From: Streptomyces sp. NBC_01381
Lineage (GTDB): Bacteria > Actinomycetota > Actinomycetes > Streptomycetales > Streptomycetaceae
Length of the DNA stretch: 64,000 nucleotides
Direction: 5' to 3'
NCBI RefSeq assembly: GCF_026340305.1
Contig: NZ_JAPEPI010000002.1
Span: forward strand, 1,116,001-1,180,000
Position 1 is the stretch's first letter. Every line of letters begins with the position of its first letter. A program made the translations under genes and the position numbers. The notes under the pieces are model-generated. The model was not told where the DNA came from, did no database searches, and saw nothing but the letters and a program-made list of their open reading frames with translations. Shown here piece by piece: positions 6,923 through 14,926 of this stretch.

Positions 6923-7582
6923 GTGAACAAGGCGCAGCTCGTAGAAGCGATTGCCGACAAGGTGGGTGGCCGTCAGCAGGCCGCCGACGCTGTGGACGCG
7001 GTTCTGGACGCAGTCGTCCGTGCCGTGGTCAGCGGAGACCGCGTTTCGGTCACCGGCTTCGGCTCGTTCGAGAAGGTTGACCGTCCGGCCCGTTACGCCC
7101 GCAACCCGCAGACCGGGGAGCGCGTTCGGGTCAAGAAGACCTCGGTTCCGCGCTTCCGTGCGGGTCAGGGCTTCAAGGACCTGGTCAGCGGCTCGAAGAA
7201 GCTCCCGAAGAACGACGTCGCGGTCAAGAAGGCGCCCAAGGGCAGCCTGACCGGCGGTGCTTCGGCGACGGTCAAGAAGGCCGCGGCCAAGAAGGCCACC
7301 GCCAAGAAGGCGACGGCGAAGAAGGCCGCCACCGCCAAGAAGGCCACCGCCAAGAAGACGACGGCGAAGAAGACCACGGCGAAGAAGACCACCGCCAAGA
7401 AGGCGGCGACGGCCAAGAAGGCCACGGCCAAGAAGACGACGGCGAAGAAGGCCGCGCCGGCGAAGAAGGCCACCGCCAAGAAGACCGCGCCGGCCAAGAA
7501 GGCCACCGCAAAGAAGGCGCCCGCGAAGAAGTCGACGGCGCGCAAGACCACCGCCAAGAAGGCGACCGCCCGCAAGAAGTAA
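6923..7582 (+). CDS. hupS: HU-family nucleoid protein with histone H1-like Lys/Ala tail
   Basis: 219 residues from GTG 6923 (ribosome site GAAGGGGAAG). Residues 1-90 are a canonical HU domain: MNKAQLVEAIADK, the GFGSFEKVDRPARYARNPQTGE DNA-binding arm, and FRAGQGFKDLV. Residues 95-219 are an almost pure repeat of KKATAKK/KKAAPAKK units, like eukaryotic H1 tails. In S. coelicolor the long-tailed HU, HupS, is upregulated in sporulation and compacts spore nucleoids. The upstream AT-rich stretch GGTATATATCTG (6852-6863) is a likely promoter element. The tail explains the apparent long open frames on both strands here. Confidence 0.95.
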   Translation: MNKAQLVEAIADKVGGRQQAADAVDAVLDAVVRAVVSGDRVSVTGFGSFEKVDRPARYARNPQTGERVRVKKTSVPRFRAGQGFKDLVSGSKKLPKNDVAVKKAPKGSLTGGASATVKKAAAKKATAKKATAKKAATAKKATAKKTTAKKTTAKKTTAKKAATAKKATAKKTTAKKAAPAKKATAKKTAPAKKATAKKAPAKKSTARKTTAKKATARKK

Positions 7583-7606
7583 GAGGCACGAGGGCACTCA
7601 CGCGCC

Positions 7607-7636
7607 GGGCCGGGCTCCCCACAGGGAGCCCGGCCC
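7607..7636. terminator. Terminator between hupS and the convergent small gene
   Basis: A perfect 13-bp stem GGGCCGGGCTCCC/GGGAGCCCGGCCC with a 4-nt loop, placed between the convergent ends of hupS (7582) and the gene ending at 7664. Confidence 0.9.
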
Positions 7637-7663
7637 GCGGCGTGTGTGGGGCCACCAGGGGGT

Positions 7664-7867
7664 TCAGAACGTCTGCAGCGTCACCAGCGTGATGCGCCGC
7701 TGCTCGCCCTCACCCTCGACCTCGATGCGAACCCGCTGCCCGGGCCTGAGCAACCGCAGGCCGCCCGCGTCGAACGCCGGGGGATCGAAGGGCACCGGGG
7801 TGCCGTCGTCGAGCAGCACGCTGCCGCTGTGGGTCTCGGGGTCGTACGTGTACGCGGTCGCCTGCAT
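7664..7867 (-). CDS. Small OB-fold/cold-shock-like hypothetical protein
   Basis: 67 residues, MQATAYTYDPETHSGSVLLDDGTPVPFDPPAFDAGG...RVRIEVEGEG. The pattern (aromatic strand, Gly-Ser-Val-Leu turn, D-G-T-P-V-P-F, R-x-R-I-E-V-E) resembles a divergent cold-shock/OB-fold domain. The RNP1 aromatic cluster of true Csp proteins is not present. It is just downstream of cofC on the same strand (13-base gap), so probably cotranscribed. Function unknown. Confidence 0.7.
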   Translation of the reverse strand: MQATAYTYDPETHSGSVLLDDGTPVPFDPPAFDAGGLRLLRPGQRVRIEVEGEGEQRRITLVTLQTF

Positions 7868-7880
7868 GGAGGCAGCGTAC

Positions 7881-8516
7881 TCAGTCGGCGATCAGCAGTC
7901 GGGCGGCGGCCGAGGCGGTGCGCGGTCCGACGCCCAGCGCGAGCGCGGCCCGCAGATCGTCGCCGGTGTCCACGTCCTGGCGTACGGAATCGACGCCGGC
8001 GAGCAGGAGTTCCACCGCCCCCGAAGTCGCGTGGCGGGAACGGGACGCCGTGCCGAATGCGGGGCGCAATTCCGTTCCGGGCGCGGCGGACAGCAGTGTC
8101 GTTCCGATTCCTGCGGCATCGGGCAGGAATGCGCGGGGGAATTGGGCCGCCCCGTCGAGAACCCGGGCCAATTCCGCGGGGCGCAGTGCGGGCAGATCGG
8201 CATTGAGCGCCGCGACGGCCGCCGCGGGCCGCTCGGCGCGCACGGCCGAGGCCCCGTGCGCCAGGGCGGCGTTGAGGCCCCCTGGTGGCTCGTCCCGCAC
8301 GATCCGGGCGCCCAGGGCCGCGAGCTCGCGCCCCGCGTGGCCGTCGTCCGTGATGACCACCACATCCCGCACCGCCGCGCAGGCCGTCGCGGCGGCCACG
8401 GTGTCCTGGGCGAAGGCGAGGGCGAGCCCCGGGCGCAGTCGGTCGCCCGCGGTGTCCGCCAGCCTGCTCTTGGCCCGCGCCAGCGGCTTCAGGGGTATGA
8501 CCAGGGTCCACAGCAA
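7881..8516 (-). CDS. cofC: 2-phospho-L-lactate/phosphoenolpyruvate guanylyltransferase (CofC/FbiD)
   Basis: 211 residues. Nucleotidyltransferase of the CofC/FbiD family, which makes the guanylylated three-carbon precursor of coenzyme F420. Visible motifs are WTLVIPLKPLARAKSRL at the N-terminus (K-x3-R-x-K-S-R nucleotide loop), VVVITDD, EPPGGLNAAL and LNADLPALRP (metal-binding D). Family proteins begin one or two residues before WTLV. The only start codon there is TTG 8516, preceded by AAGGACGGAG, so this rare start is chosen. In-frame ATGs farther upstream would add an unrelated Pro/Arg-rich stretch that overlaps the plsC start region. Divergent from plsC. Confidence 0.85.
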   Translation of the reverse strand: MLWTLVIPLKPLARAKSRLADTAGDRLRPGLALAFAQDTVAAATACAAVRDVVVITDDGHAGRELAALGARIVRDEPPGGLNAALAHGASAVRAERPAAAVAALNADLPALRPAELARVLDGAAQFPRAFLPDAAGIGTTLLSAAPGTELRPAFGTASRSRHATSGAVELLLAGVDSVRQDVDTGDDLRAALALGVGPRTASAAARLLIAD

Positions 8517-8661
8517 GGGGGCGGCTCCGTCCTTCGCGTCGGGGCCATTGTGACTTGCTGGGGGGCTTCGCCATGAGGGCGGGCGTACGGTGTTCTCGAC
8601 AGACAGGCAGCCTGGGGCGACACTTGTGCGGCCGACCAGGTTCATGGAGGAAGGTGTCCGA

Positions 8662-9441
8662 GTGTCCCGCCGCAGAATCGGCTTCTGGTACCGCCTGGCG
8701 GCGGTCATCGCTAAACCGCCGCTGGTGGTTCTGTTCAAGCGGGACTGGCGTGGAATGGAACACATTCCTGCGCATGGTGGATTCATCACCGCCGTGAATC
8801 ACAACTCGTATATCGACCCGCTCTCCTACGCGCACTTTCAGTACAACACCGGACGAGTGCCGCGATTTCTGGCAAAGGACGGCCTTTTCAAGGACGGCTT
8901 CGTCGGCAAGGTCATGAAGGGCACGGGACAGATCCCGGTCTACCGCGAGACCACGAACGCGCTCGACGCCTTCCGTGCCGCGGTCGGCGCGATCGAGCGC
9001 GGCGAATGCGTCGCGTTCTACCCCGAAGGCACCCTCACCCGGGACCCCGAGATGTGGCCGATGACCGCCAAGTCCGGTGCCGCGCGGGTCGCTCTGGAGA
9101 CCAAGTGCCCGGTGATCCCGGTCGCGCAGTGGGGCGCCAACCTCGCGCTTCCCCCGTACAGCAAGAAGCTCAGCCTCTTTCCTCGCAAGAAGCTCCAGGT
9201 CCTGGCGGGCAAGCCGGTCGACCTCTCGCGCTTCTATGAGCAGGAGCCCACCCCCGAGATCCTGCGGGAGGTGACCGAGACCATCATGGCCGCGGTCACC
9301 GAACTCCTGGAGGAGATCCGGGGGGAGAAGGCTCCCGAGACCCCCTACGACCCGCGCAGGGCGCGGCTCGCACAACGACGCAAGGCGACCGGCCGCAGTG
9401 GTCTGGAAGCACCCGAGAACACCCCGGAGGACAGCAAGTGA
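8662..9441 (+). CDS. plsC: 1-acyl-sn-glycerol-3-phosphate acyltransferase (PlsC family)
   Basis: 259 residues from GTG 8662, with GGAGGAAGG seven bases upstream. Lysophosphatidate acyltransferase fold: acyl-acceptor motif NHNSYID (H-x4-D) near residue 47, motif III FYPEGTLTRD, and motif IV VIPVAQWGA. It esterifies the sn-2 position in phosphatidate synthesis at the membrane. gpsA starts within its stop (GTGA overlap), so the two are translationally coupled. GpsA supplies the glycerol-3-phosphate backbone, so the pair joins successive steps of phospholipid synthesis. Confidence 0.93.
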   Translation: MSRRRIGFWYRLAAVIAKPPLVVLFKRDWRGMEHIPAHGGFITAVNHNSYIDPLSYAHFQYNTGRVPRFLAKDGLFKDGFVGKVMKGTGQIPVYRETTNALDAFRAAVGAIERGECVAFYPEGTLTRDPEMWPMTAKSGAARVALETKCPVIPVAQWGANLALPPYSKKLSLFPRKKLQVLAGKPVDLSRFYEQEPTPEILREVTETIMAAVTELLEEIRGEKAPETPYDPRRARLAQRRKATGRSGLEAPENTPEDSK

Positions 9442-10448
9442 CGAACCCCGTGAAGGCGGCCGTCTTCGGAACGGGCTCTTGGGGTACGGCCTTCGGCATG
9501 GTGCTCGCCGACGCGGGGTGCGACGTCACCCTGTGGGCCCGTCGCGCCGAACTCGCCGACGCCGTCAACTCCTCGCGCCGCAACCCGGACTACCTCCCCG
9601 AGGTCGAACTCCCCGCGAACCTCAGGGCGACCACCGACCCGGCGGAGGCCGCGGCCGGCGCCGACTTCACCGTGCTCGCCGTGCCCTCGCAGACGCTGCG
9701 CGGGAACCTCGCCGAGTGGGCGCCGCTGCTCGCCCCCGACACGGTGCTCGTCTCCCTCATGAAGGGCGTCGAACTCGGCTCCGCGATGCGGATGAGCGAG
9801 GTCATCGAGGACGTCACGAAGGTCCCCGCCGACCGCATCGCCGTCGTCACCGGGCCCAACCTGGCCCGCGAGATCGCCGCCAGGCAGCCTGCCGCAGCCG
9901 TGGTCGCCTGCCGCGACGAATCGATCGCGCAACGCCTCCAGGCGGCCTGCCACACCCCGTACTTCCGCCCGTACACGAACACCGACGTCGTGGGCTGTGA
10001 GCTCGGCGGCGCCGTCAAGAACGTCATCGGGCTCGCCGTCGGCATCGCCGACGGCATGGGCCTGGGCGACAACGCCAAGGGCTCGCTCATCACCCGCGGC
10101 CTCGCCGAGACCACCCGGCTCGGCCTGGCGATGGGCGCCGACCCGCTGACGTTCTCCGGACTCGCGGGCCTGGGCGACCTGGTGGCGACCTGCTCGTCGC
10201 CGCTCTCGCGCAACCACACCTTCGGCACCAACCTCGGCAAGGGCATGACCCTGGAGGAGACCATCGCGGTCACCAAGCAGACCGCGGAGGGCGTCAAGTC
10301 CTGTGAGTCGGTGCTGGATCTGGCCCGTCGGCACGGCGTCGACATGCCGATCACGGAGACGGTCGTGGGCATCGTGCACGAGGGCACGCCGCCGGTCGTC
10401 GCCCTCAAGGAGCTGATGTCGCGCAGCGCCAAGCCCGAGCGCCGCTGA
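9438..10448 (+). CDS. gpsA: NAD(P)H-dependent glycerol-3-phosphate dehydrogenase
   Basis: 336 residues from GTG 9438, overlapping the plsC stop by four bases (ribosome site GGAGGA). Rossmann dinucleotide motif GTGSWG at residues 11-16, GPNLAREIA, catalytic-lysine region CELGGAVKNVIGLAVGI, and NAKGSLITRGLAE. It reduces dihydroxyacetone phosphate to sn-glycerol 3-phosphate. It follows plsC in an operon and precedes ddl, which appears to have its own promoter overlapping this gene's stop. Confidence 0.97.
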   Translation: MTNPVKAAVFGTGSWGTAFGMVLADAGCDVTLWARRAELADAVNSSRRNPDYLPEVELPANLRATTDPAEAAAGADFTVLAVPSQTLRGNLAEWAPLLAPDTVLVSLMKGVELGSAMRMSEVIEDVTKVPADRIAVVTGPNLAREIAARQPAAAVVACRDESIAQRLQAACHTPYFRPYTNTDVVGCELGGAVKNVIGLAVGIADGMGLGDNAKGSLITRGLAETTRLGLAMGADPLTFSGLAGLGDLVATCSSPLSRNHTFGTNLGKGMTLEETIAVTKQTAEGVKSCESVLDLARRHGVDMPITETVVGIVHEGTPPVVALKELMSRSAKPERR

Positions 10449-10473
10449 CTCTGTTCCGGCCAGCGGGTACCCT
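10445..10473 (+). promoter_or_regulatory. Candidate promoter for a leaderless ddl mRNA
   Basis: CTGACT (10445-10450), a 17-bp spacer, then TACCCT (10468-10473), a good fit to the vegetative sigma consensus. Nine bases later comes the ddl ATG, with no Shine-Dalgarno between. The -35 overlaps the gpsA stop codon. Confidence 0.6.
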
Positions 10474-10482
10474 CAAGCCGAT

Positions 10483-11664
10483 ATGAGCAGCGAGAACCTC
10501 CCCCAGAGCCCCAAGGCGCGCCCCGAGCAGAGCTCTGAGCTGCCGCTCCGCAAGCCGCGTGTGGCCGTCGTGTTCGGCGGCCGCAGTTCGGAGCACGGCA
10601 TCTCGGTCGTCACGGCGGGTGCCGTACTGCGTGCCATCGACCGCACCAAGTACGACGTCCTGCCCATCGGCATCACGACGGACGGCCGCTGGGCGCTGAC
10701 CGCCGACGCACCCGAGCGCATGGCGATCACCGACCGCAAGGTGCCCAACGTCGACGAGCTCGCCGAGTCGGCCGAGGGCGGCGTCGTCCTGCCCCTGGAC
10801 CCCGGCGACCGCGAGGTCGTCTACAGCGAGCCCGGCTCCGTGCCCAAGGCGCTCGGCGAGGTCGACGTCGTCTTCCCGATGCTGCACGGTCCGTACGGCG
10901 AGGACGGCACCCTCCAAGGGCTCCTTGAGCTCTCCGGAGTGCCCTACGTGGGCGCCGGTGTGCTCGCGTCGGCGGTGGGCCAGGACAAGGAGTACATGAA
11001 GCGGGTCTTCATCTCCTTCGGTCTTCCCGTCGGCCCGTACCTGGTGATCCGGCCGCGCGAGTGGGACCGCGACGAGCAGACCGCCCGCAAGAAGATCGCG
11101 GAGTTCGCCGGCGAGCACGGCTGGCCGCTGTTCATCAAGCCCGCCCGCGGCGGCTCTTCGATGGGCATCACGAAGGTCGACTCCTTCGAAGGCCTCGACG
11201 AGGCGATCGAGGAGGCCCGGCGCCACGACCCCAAGATCCTCGTCGAGTCGCTGCTCCGCGGCCGTGAGATCGAGTGCGGTGTCCTGGAGTTCGAGGACGG
11301 CCCGCGCGCGAGCGTGCCCGCCGAGATCCCGCCCGTGCAGTCGCACGACTACTACGACTTCGAGGCGAAGTACATCGACTCGACGCCCGGGATCGTGCCG
11401 GCCCCGCTGACGCCCGAGCAGACCGCCGAGATCCAGCGGCTCGCCGTCGACGCCTTCGAGGCCACGTCCTGCGAGGGCCTGGTGCGCGCGGACTTCTTCC
11501 TCACCGAGGAGGGGCAGTTCGTGATCAACGAGATCAATACGATGCCGGGCTTCACGCCCATCTCGATGTACCCGCAGATGTGGGAGGCGAGCGGCGTCAG
11601 CTACGCCGAGCTCGTGGACCGTCTCATCCAGGCGGCGCTGCACCGCTCGACGGGGCTGCGCTAG
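10483..11664 (+). CDS. ddl: D-alanine--D-alanine ligase
   Basis: 393 residues. ATP-grasp ligase that makes D-Ala-D-Ala for peptidoglycan. N-terminal VAVVFGGRSSEHGISVVTAG, the HGPYGEDG active-site loop, the KPARGGSSMGITKV ATP loop, the metal ligands in FVINEINTMPGFTPISMYPQMW, and the Tyr-containing omega loop HDYYDFEAKYI. The Tyr-type loop argues for D-Ala-D-Ala rather than D-Ala-D-Lac. No ribosome site is seen; the promoter geometry suggests leaderless translation. Convergent with the DUF3515 gene, 12 bases between stops. Confidence 0.96.
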   Translation: MSSENLPQSPKARPEQSSELPLRKPRVAVVFGGRSSEHGISVVTAGAVLRAIDRTKYDVLPIGITTDGRWALTADAPERMAITDRKVPNVDELAESAEGGVVLPLDPGDREVVYSEPGSVPKALGEVDVVFPMLHGPYGEDGTLQGLLELSGVPYVGAGVLASAVGQDKEYMKRVFISFGLPVGPYLVIRPREWDRDEQTARKKIAEFAGEHGWPLFIKPARGGSSMGITKVDSFEGLDEAIEEARRHDPKILVESLLRGREIECGVLEFEDGPRASVPAEIPPVQSHDYYDFEAKYIDSTPGIVPAPLTPEQTAEIQRLAVDAFEATSCEGLVRADFFLTEEGQFVINEINTMPGFTPISMYPQMWEASGVSYAELVDRLIQAALHRSTGLR

Positions 11665-11676
11665 CCCCTGGCGGCG

Positions 11677-12165
11677 TTACGCGATCCCCTTGGGGACCGT
11701 CTTCTTCACGGGGGCGGCGAAGTCCGTCAGCGGGCTCACGCCGCCCCCCGCGCGTTCCTCGGGCAGGGTGACCTCCACGTACGCCTTGCGCAGCGTGGAG
11801 GTGAAACGGAACGAGCCGTCGTCCTGCTCCTCGAGCAGCCAGTTGACGCCGTTCACGGTCACACCGTCCGCCTCGGCGTCGTTCATCTTCGGCGGCCGGG
11901 GGACACCGCAGCGCAGTATGATCGCCGGGTCTCCCCACCCGGCGGTGAGCGCCGACTTCGGCTCGGGATCGGCGCGCACCAGACCGTCCACCTTCTCCGG
12001 AAGCTGTTTGTCCAGGTTCCGGCACAGTTCGGTGACCTTGGCGTCCGGGGTGGGAACCGAGGCCTTCGCCGCTTCGTCTGCTGAGGAGCAGCCCGCGGTC
12101 GCGATCAGGAGTGCGATTGCGGGGCTCGAGACGAGACAACGGCGCCGGCGACGGGAAATCTTCAC
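11677..12165 (-). CDS. DUF3515 lipoprotein
   Basis: 162 residues. Arg-rich n-region (MKISRRRRR), hydrophobic stretch, and lipobox ATAGC with the modified Cys near residue 26, so it is probably a diacylated membrane lipoprotein. The remainder matches the actinobacterial DUF3515 family (ELCRNLDKQLPEKVDGL, GDPAIILRCGVPRPP, VNGVNWLLEEQDDG). No enzymatic function is known. It is next to ddl, and orthologs are found at this site in actinomycetes, which hints at an envelope role. Confidence 0.85.
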   Translation of the reverse strand: MKISRRRRRCLVSSPAIALLIATAGCSSADEAAKASVPTPDAKVTELCRNLDKQLPEKVDGLVRADPEPKSALTAGWGDPAIILRCGVPRPPKMNDAEADGVTVNGVNWLLEEQDDGSFRFTSTLRKAYVEVTLPEERAGGGVSPLTDFAAPVKKTVPKGIA

Positions 12166-12185
12166 CGGCCAAGGGTAGACGGGGG

Positions 12186-12419
12186 CTACAAGTGCACGAC
12201 CGGGCAGGTCAGGGTCCGCGTGATGCCGTCCACTTGCTGGACTTTGGCGACCACCATGCGGCCGAGCTCATCCACCGTGTCCGCCTGCGCGCGCACGATG
12301 ACATCGTAGGGTCCGGTCACGTCCTCGGCCTGGATCACTCCTGGGATCTTGCCGATCAGCTCGGCGACGGTCGACGCCTTGCCGACCTCTGTTTGGATCA
12401 GGATGTACGCCTGTACCAC
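12186..12419 (-). CDS. Lrp/AsnC effector-domain-only protein
   Basis: 77 residues from GTG 12419 (ribosome site GGAGG 6 bases upstream): MVQAYILIQTEVGKASTVAELIGKI. This is the beta-alpha-beta-beta-alpha-beta RAM ligand domain of Lrp/AsnC regulators, with GPYDVIVRAQAD and the terminal TRTLTCPVVHL. There is no DNA-binding helix-turn-helix. Stand-alone RAM proteins form oligomers and may bind amino acids or modulate full-length Lrp proteins. Divergent from thiL. Confidence 0.88.
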   Translation of the reverse strand: MVQAYILIQTEVGKASTVAELIGKIPGVIQAEDVTGPYDVIVRAQADTVDELGRMVVAKVQQVDGITRTLTCPVVHL

Positions 12420-12545
12420 GGAACCTCCAGGGCGGCCACGAGGATCATGTGGGGAGAAGGGACGCCACGGTACCGCGTCGCCGCTTCTCGCGGGGAGACC
12501 CGGGGGAGCTGTGGCGCGCACATCGCGGTGGACGGACAACCGAAG

Positions 12546-12574
12546 TTGACGGTCATCTCGACCGTACCTATGAC
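12546..12574 (+). promoter_or_regulatory. Candidate thiL promoter
   Basis: TTGACG (12546-12551), 17-bp spacer, TATGAC (12569-12574), in the Lrp-thiL intergenic region, 54 bp before the thiL start. Confidence 0.45.
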
Positions 12575-12628
12575 AGTGACGGCTCGCGACCGCAAGCCGA
12601 GCAGCGTGAAAGGGCATGGTGAGTCCCG

Positions 12629-13594
12629 GTGAAGGGAACCGTCGGCGAGTTGGGGGAGTTCGGGCTCATCAGGGAACTCACCTCACGGCTCACCTCCACC
12701 CCGGCCGTCCGGCTCGGTCCGGGCGATGACGCCGCCGTCGTGTCCGCCCCCGACCGCAGGGTCGTGGCGAGCACCGACATCCTCCTCGAAGGGCGGCACT
12801 TCCGCCGCGACTGGTCCACCGCGTACGACGTGGGCCGTAAGGCCGCCGCGCAGAATTTGGCCGACATTGCCGCCATGGGCGCCGTGCCGACCGCGCTGCT
12901 CCTTGGTCTTGTCGTCCCCGCCGAACTGCCCGCCAGCTGGCCCACCGAGCTGATGGACGGCCTGCGGGACGAGTGCCAGGTCGCGGGTGCGGCCGTCGTG
13001 GGCGGCGATGTCGTACGCGGCGACACGATCACCGTGGCGATCACGGCGCTCGGCGATCTGCGCAACCACGAACCGGTCACGCGCGCGGGCGCCAAGACCG
13101 GCGATGTCGTCGCCGTCACGGGATGGTTGGGCTGGTCCGCCGCCGGGCACGCGGTGCTCTCGCGCGGCTTCCGCTCGCCCCGCGCCTTCGTGGAGGCTCA
13201 CCGCAGGCCCGAGCCGCCGTACCACGCGGGCCCCGCTGCCGCCGGGCTCGGCGCGACCTCCATGACGGACGTGAGCGACGGACTCATCGCGGACCTCGGG
13301 CACATCGCCGAGGCGAGCAAGGTGCGCATCGACATCCGCTCCGGGGACGTCGACGTGCCCTCGCAGATGAACGACATCGGGCAGGCCGTCGGCGTCGACC
13401 CGCTGCAGTGGGTGCTCAACGGCGGCGAGGACCACGCGATCGTGGCGACGTTCCCCGCGGACGTGAAGCTGCCCGCACGCTGGAAGGTCATCGGTGAGGT
13501 CCTCAACCCCTCGGCGCTGCCCCAGGTGACGGTGGACGGCGCGCCCTGGACCAGCAAGGGCTGGGACCACTTCGGCGACAACCTCGAGGACTGA
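12629..13594 (+). CDS. thiL: Thiamine-monophosphate kinase
   Basis: 321 residues from GTG 12629. AIR-synthase-like ATP-dependent kinase that phosphorylates thiamine monophosphate to the diphosphate cofactor. Visible motifs: LGPGDDAAVV (Mg-binding Asp pair), LAQN-like LADIAAMGAVPTALL, VVGGDVVRGD, TDVSDGLIADLGHIA, and NGGEDHAIV. thiD follows after two bases, forming a thiamine operon with coupled translation. Confidence 0.96.
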   Translation: MKGTVGELGEFGLIRELTSRLTSTPAVRLGPGDDAAVVSAPDRRVVASTDILLEGRHFRRDWSTAYDVGRKAAAQNLADIAAMGAVPTALLLGLVVPAELPASWPTELMDGLRDECQVAGAAVVGGDVVRGDTITVAITALGDLRNHEPVTRAGAKTGDVVAVTGWLGWSAAGHAVLSRGFRSPRAFVEAHRRPEPPYHAGPAAAGLGATSMTDVSDGLIADLGHIAEASKVRIDIRSGDVDVPSQMNDIGQAVGVDPLQWVLNGGEDHAIVATFPADVKLPARWKVIGEVLNPSALPQVTVDGAPWTSKGWDHFGDNLED

Positions 13595-13596
13595 GC

Positions 13597-14400
13597 ATGA
13601 CGGCGTTCTCACGGCCCCCTCGCGTGCTGACCGTCGCCGGCTCCGACTCCGGCGGCGGCGCGGGCATCCAGGCCGACCTGAAGACGATGCTGGCGCTCGG
13701 CACCCACGGCATGAGCGTCGTCACCGCCGTCACCGCGCAGAACTCCCTGGGCGTCCAGGGTTTTTGGGAGCTGCCGGGGGAGGCGGTGCGGGCCCAGTAC
13801 CGCAGCGTCGTCGATGACATCGGCGTACAGGCGGTGAAGACCGGCATGCTCGCATCGGCCGAACTGGTCGAGACGGTGGCCGAGTTGCTCGCGGGTACGG
13901 ACGCCCCCGCGGTCGTCGACCCGGTCGGCGTCTCCAAGCACGGCGACTCGCTGCTCGCCGCGTCCGCGCTCGATTCGGTCCGTACGAAACTGCTGCCGGT
14001 CGCCACGGTCGCGACCCCGAACCTCGACGAGGTCGCCCAACTGACGGGCATTCACGTCGAGTCGGAGGACGGGATGCGCCGGGCGGCGGCGGCGCTCCTC
14101 ACGTACGGCCCGAAGTGGGCGCTCATCAAGGGCGGCCATCTGCCGGGCGACGCGGTCGACCTGCTCACCGACGGTTCCGAGGAGCACTGGCTGCGCGCGC
14201 CGCGGCACGACAACCGCCACACGCACGGCACCGGCTGCACCCTCGCCAGCGCGATCGCCGCGCACCTGGCGAAGGGGCTGCCCGTGCCGGAGGCGGTGGC
14301 CGCCGCGAAGGAGTACGTCACTGGGGCGATCGCGGCCGGGTTCGCGCTCGGGGGCGGGATCGGGCCTGTGGATCATGGGTGGCGGTTCAGGGAGCAGTAG
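13597..14400 (+). CDS. thiD: Hydroxymethylpyrimidine/phosphomethylpyrimidine kinase
   Basis: 267 residues (MTAFSRPPRVLTVAGSDSGGGAGIQAD). Ribokinase-like HMP/HMP-P kinase of thiamine synthesis: GSDSGGGAGIQAD substrate motif, VTAVTAQNSLGV, TPNLDEVAQLTG, the KGGH loop, and the HGTGCTLASAIAAHLA anion-hole/catalytic-Asp region, in which the usual G-T-G-C-T is intact. Coupled to thiL (2-base gap). It ends before a strong terminator shared with the convergent rpmB. Confidence 0.96.
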   Translation: MTAFSRPPRVLTVAGSDSGGGAGIQADLKTMLALGTHGMSVVTAVTAQNSLGVQGFWELPGEAVRAQYRSVVDDIGVQAVKTGMLASAELVETVAELLAGTDAPAVVDPVGVSKHGDSLLAASALDSVRTKLLPVATVATPNLDEVAQLTGIHVESEDGMRRAAAALLTYGPKWALIKGGHLPGDAVDLLTDGSEEHWLRAPRHDNRHTHGTGCTLASAIAAHLAKGLPVPEAVAAAKEYVTGAIAAGFALGGGIGPVDHGWRFREQ

Positions 14401-14421
14401 TAAGAAGCGCGCGGGTATACG

Positions 14422-14455
14422 AAAGAGCCGGTCCCCCGAGGGAGACCGGCTCTTT
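14422..14455. terminator. Bidirectional terminator between thiD and rpmB
   Basis: A 12-bp perfect stem AAAGAGCCGGTC/GACCGGCTCTTT with further inner C/G pairing. The A-run and T-run on the two sides make it a good terminator in both directions. Confidence 0.9.
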
Positions 14456-14488
14456 CAGCAACCAGCTAGGTGGCCGCGCTTACTTGCG

Positions 14489-14674
14489 TCAGCGCGAGAC
14501 CTTGCCGGCCTTGATGCACGAGGTGCAGGCGTTGAGCCGCTTCGGCGTCCCGCTGACCACGGCACGAACGCGCTGGATGTTCGGGTTCCAGCGACGGGAC
14601 GTGCGGCGGTGAGAGTGCGAGATGTTGTTGCCGAAGCCCGGCCCCTTGCCGCAGACGTCGCAGTTGGCAGCCAC
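14489..14674 (-). CDS. rpmB: 50S ribosomal protein L28 (zinc-binding form)
   Basis: 61 residues, MAANCDVCGKGPGFGNNISHSHRRTSRRWNPN. Two Cys pairs, CDVC near the N-terminus and CTSC near the C-terminus, mark the C+ (zinc ribbon) paralog. In Streptomyces, zinc-free paralogs made under zinc limitation replace such proteins. Large-subunit protein, monocistronic, divergent from the DAK2 kinase gene. Confidence 0.95.
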   Translation of the reverse strand: MAANCDVCGKGPGFGNNISHSHRRTSRRWNPNIQRVRAVVSGTPKRLNACTSCIKAGKVSR

Positions 14675-14926
14675 GGGTCACTCCAAAGACTTCAGATGCA
14701 CTTACGGTTAAACCCGGCATGCCGGGATCAGTGCAATGATCGTGGGTGGCGTTGCCAGGAGGAATGGCCCGATGGGTATCGGGCAACCGGAGCAGCATAC
14801 AACGACTGCTTCGGTAGAACGAAACTACCATGTCTCGCCCGGGCTCCGTCTCGGGCCCACCCCTGGCCCGCCCGCCGTCCGGGTCTACGCTGCGTCCATT
14901 CCGGATGCCTTAGAGGAGGCCAGCAG

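Noticed and set aside
7257..8576. Long Arg/Pro-rich frame over hupS tail and beyond
   Set aside because: Off-frame reading of the Lys/Ala repeat tail of hupS, which then runs antisense to cofC.
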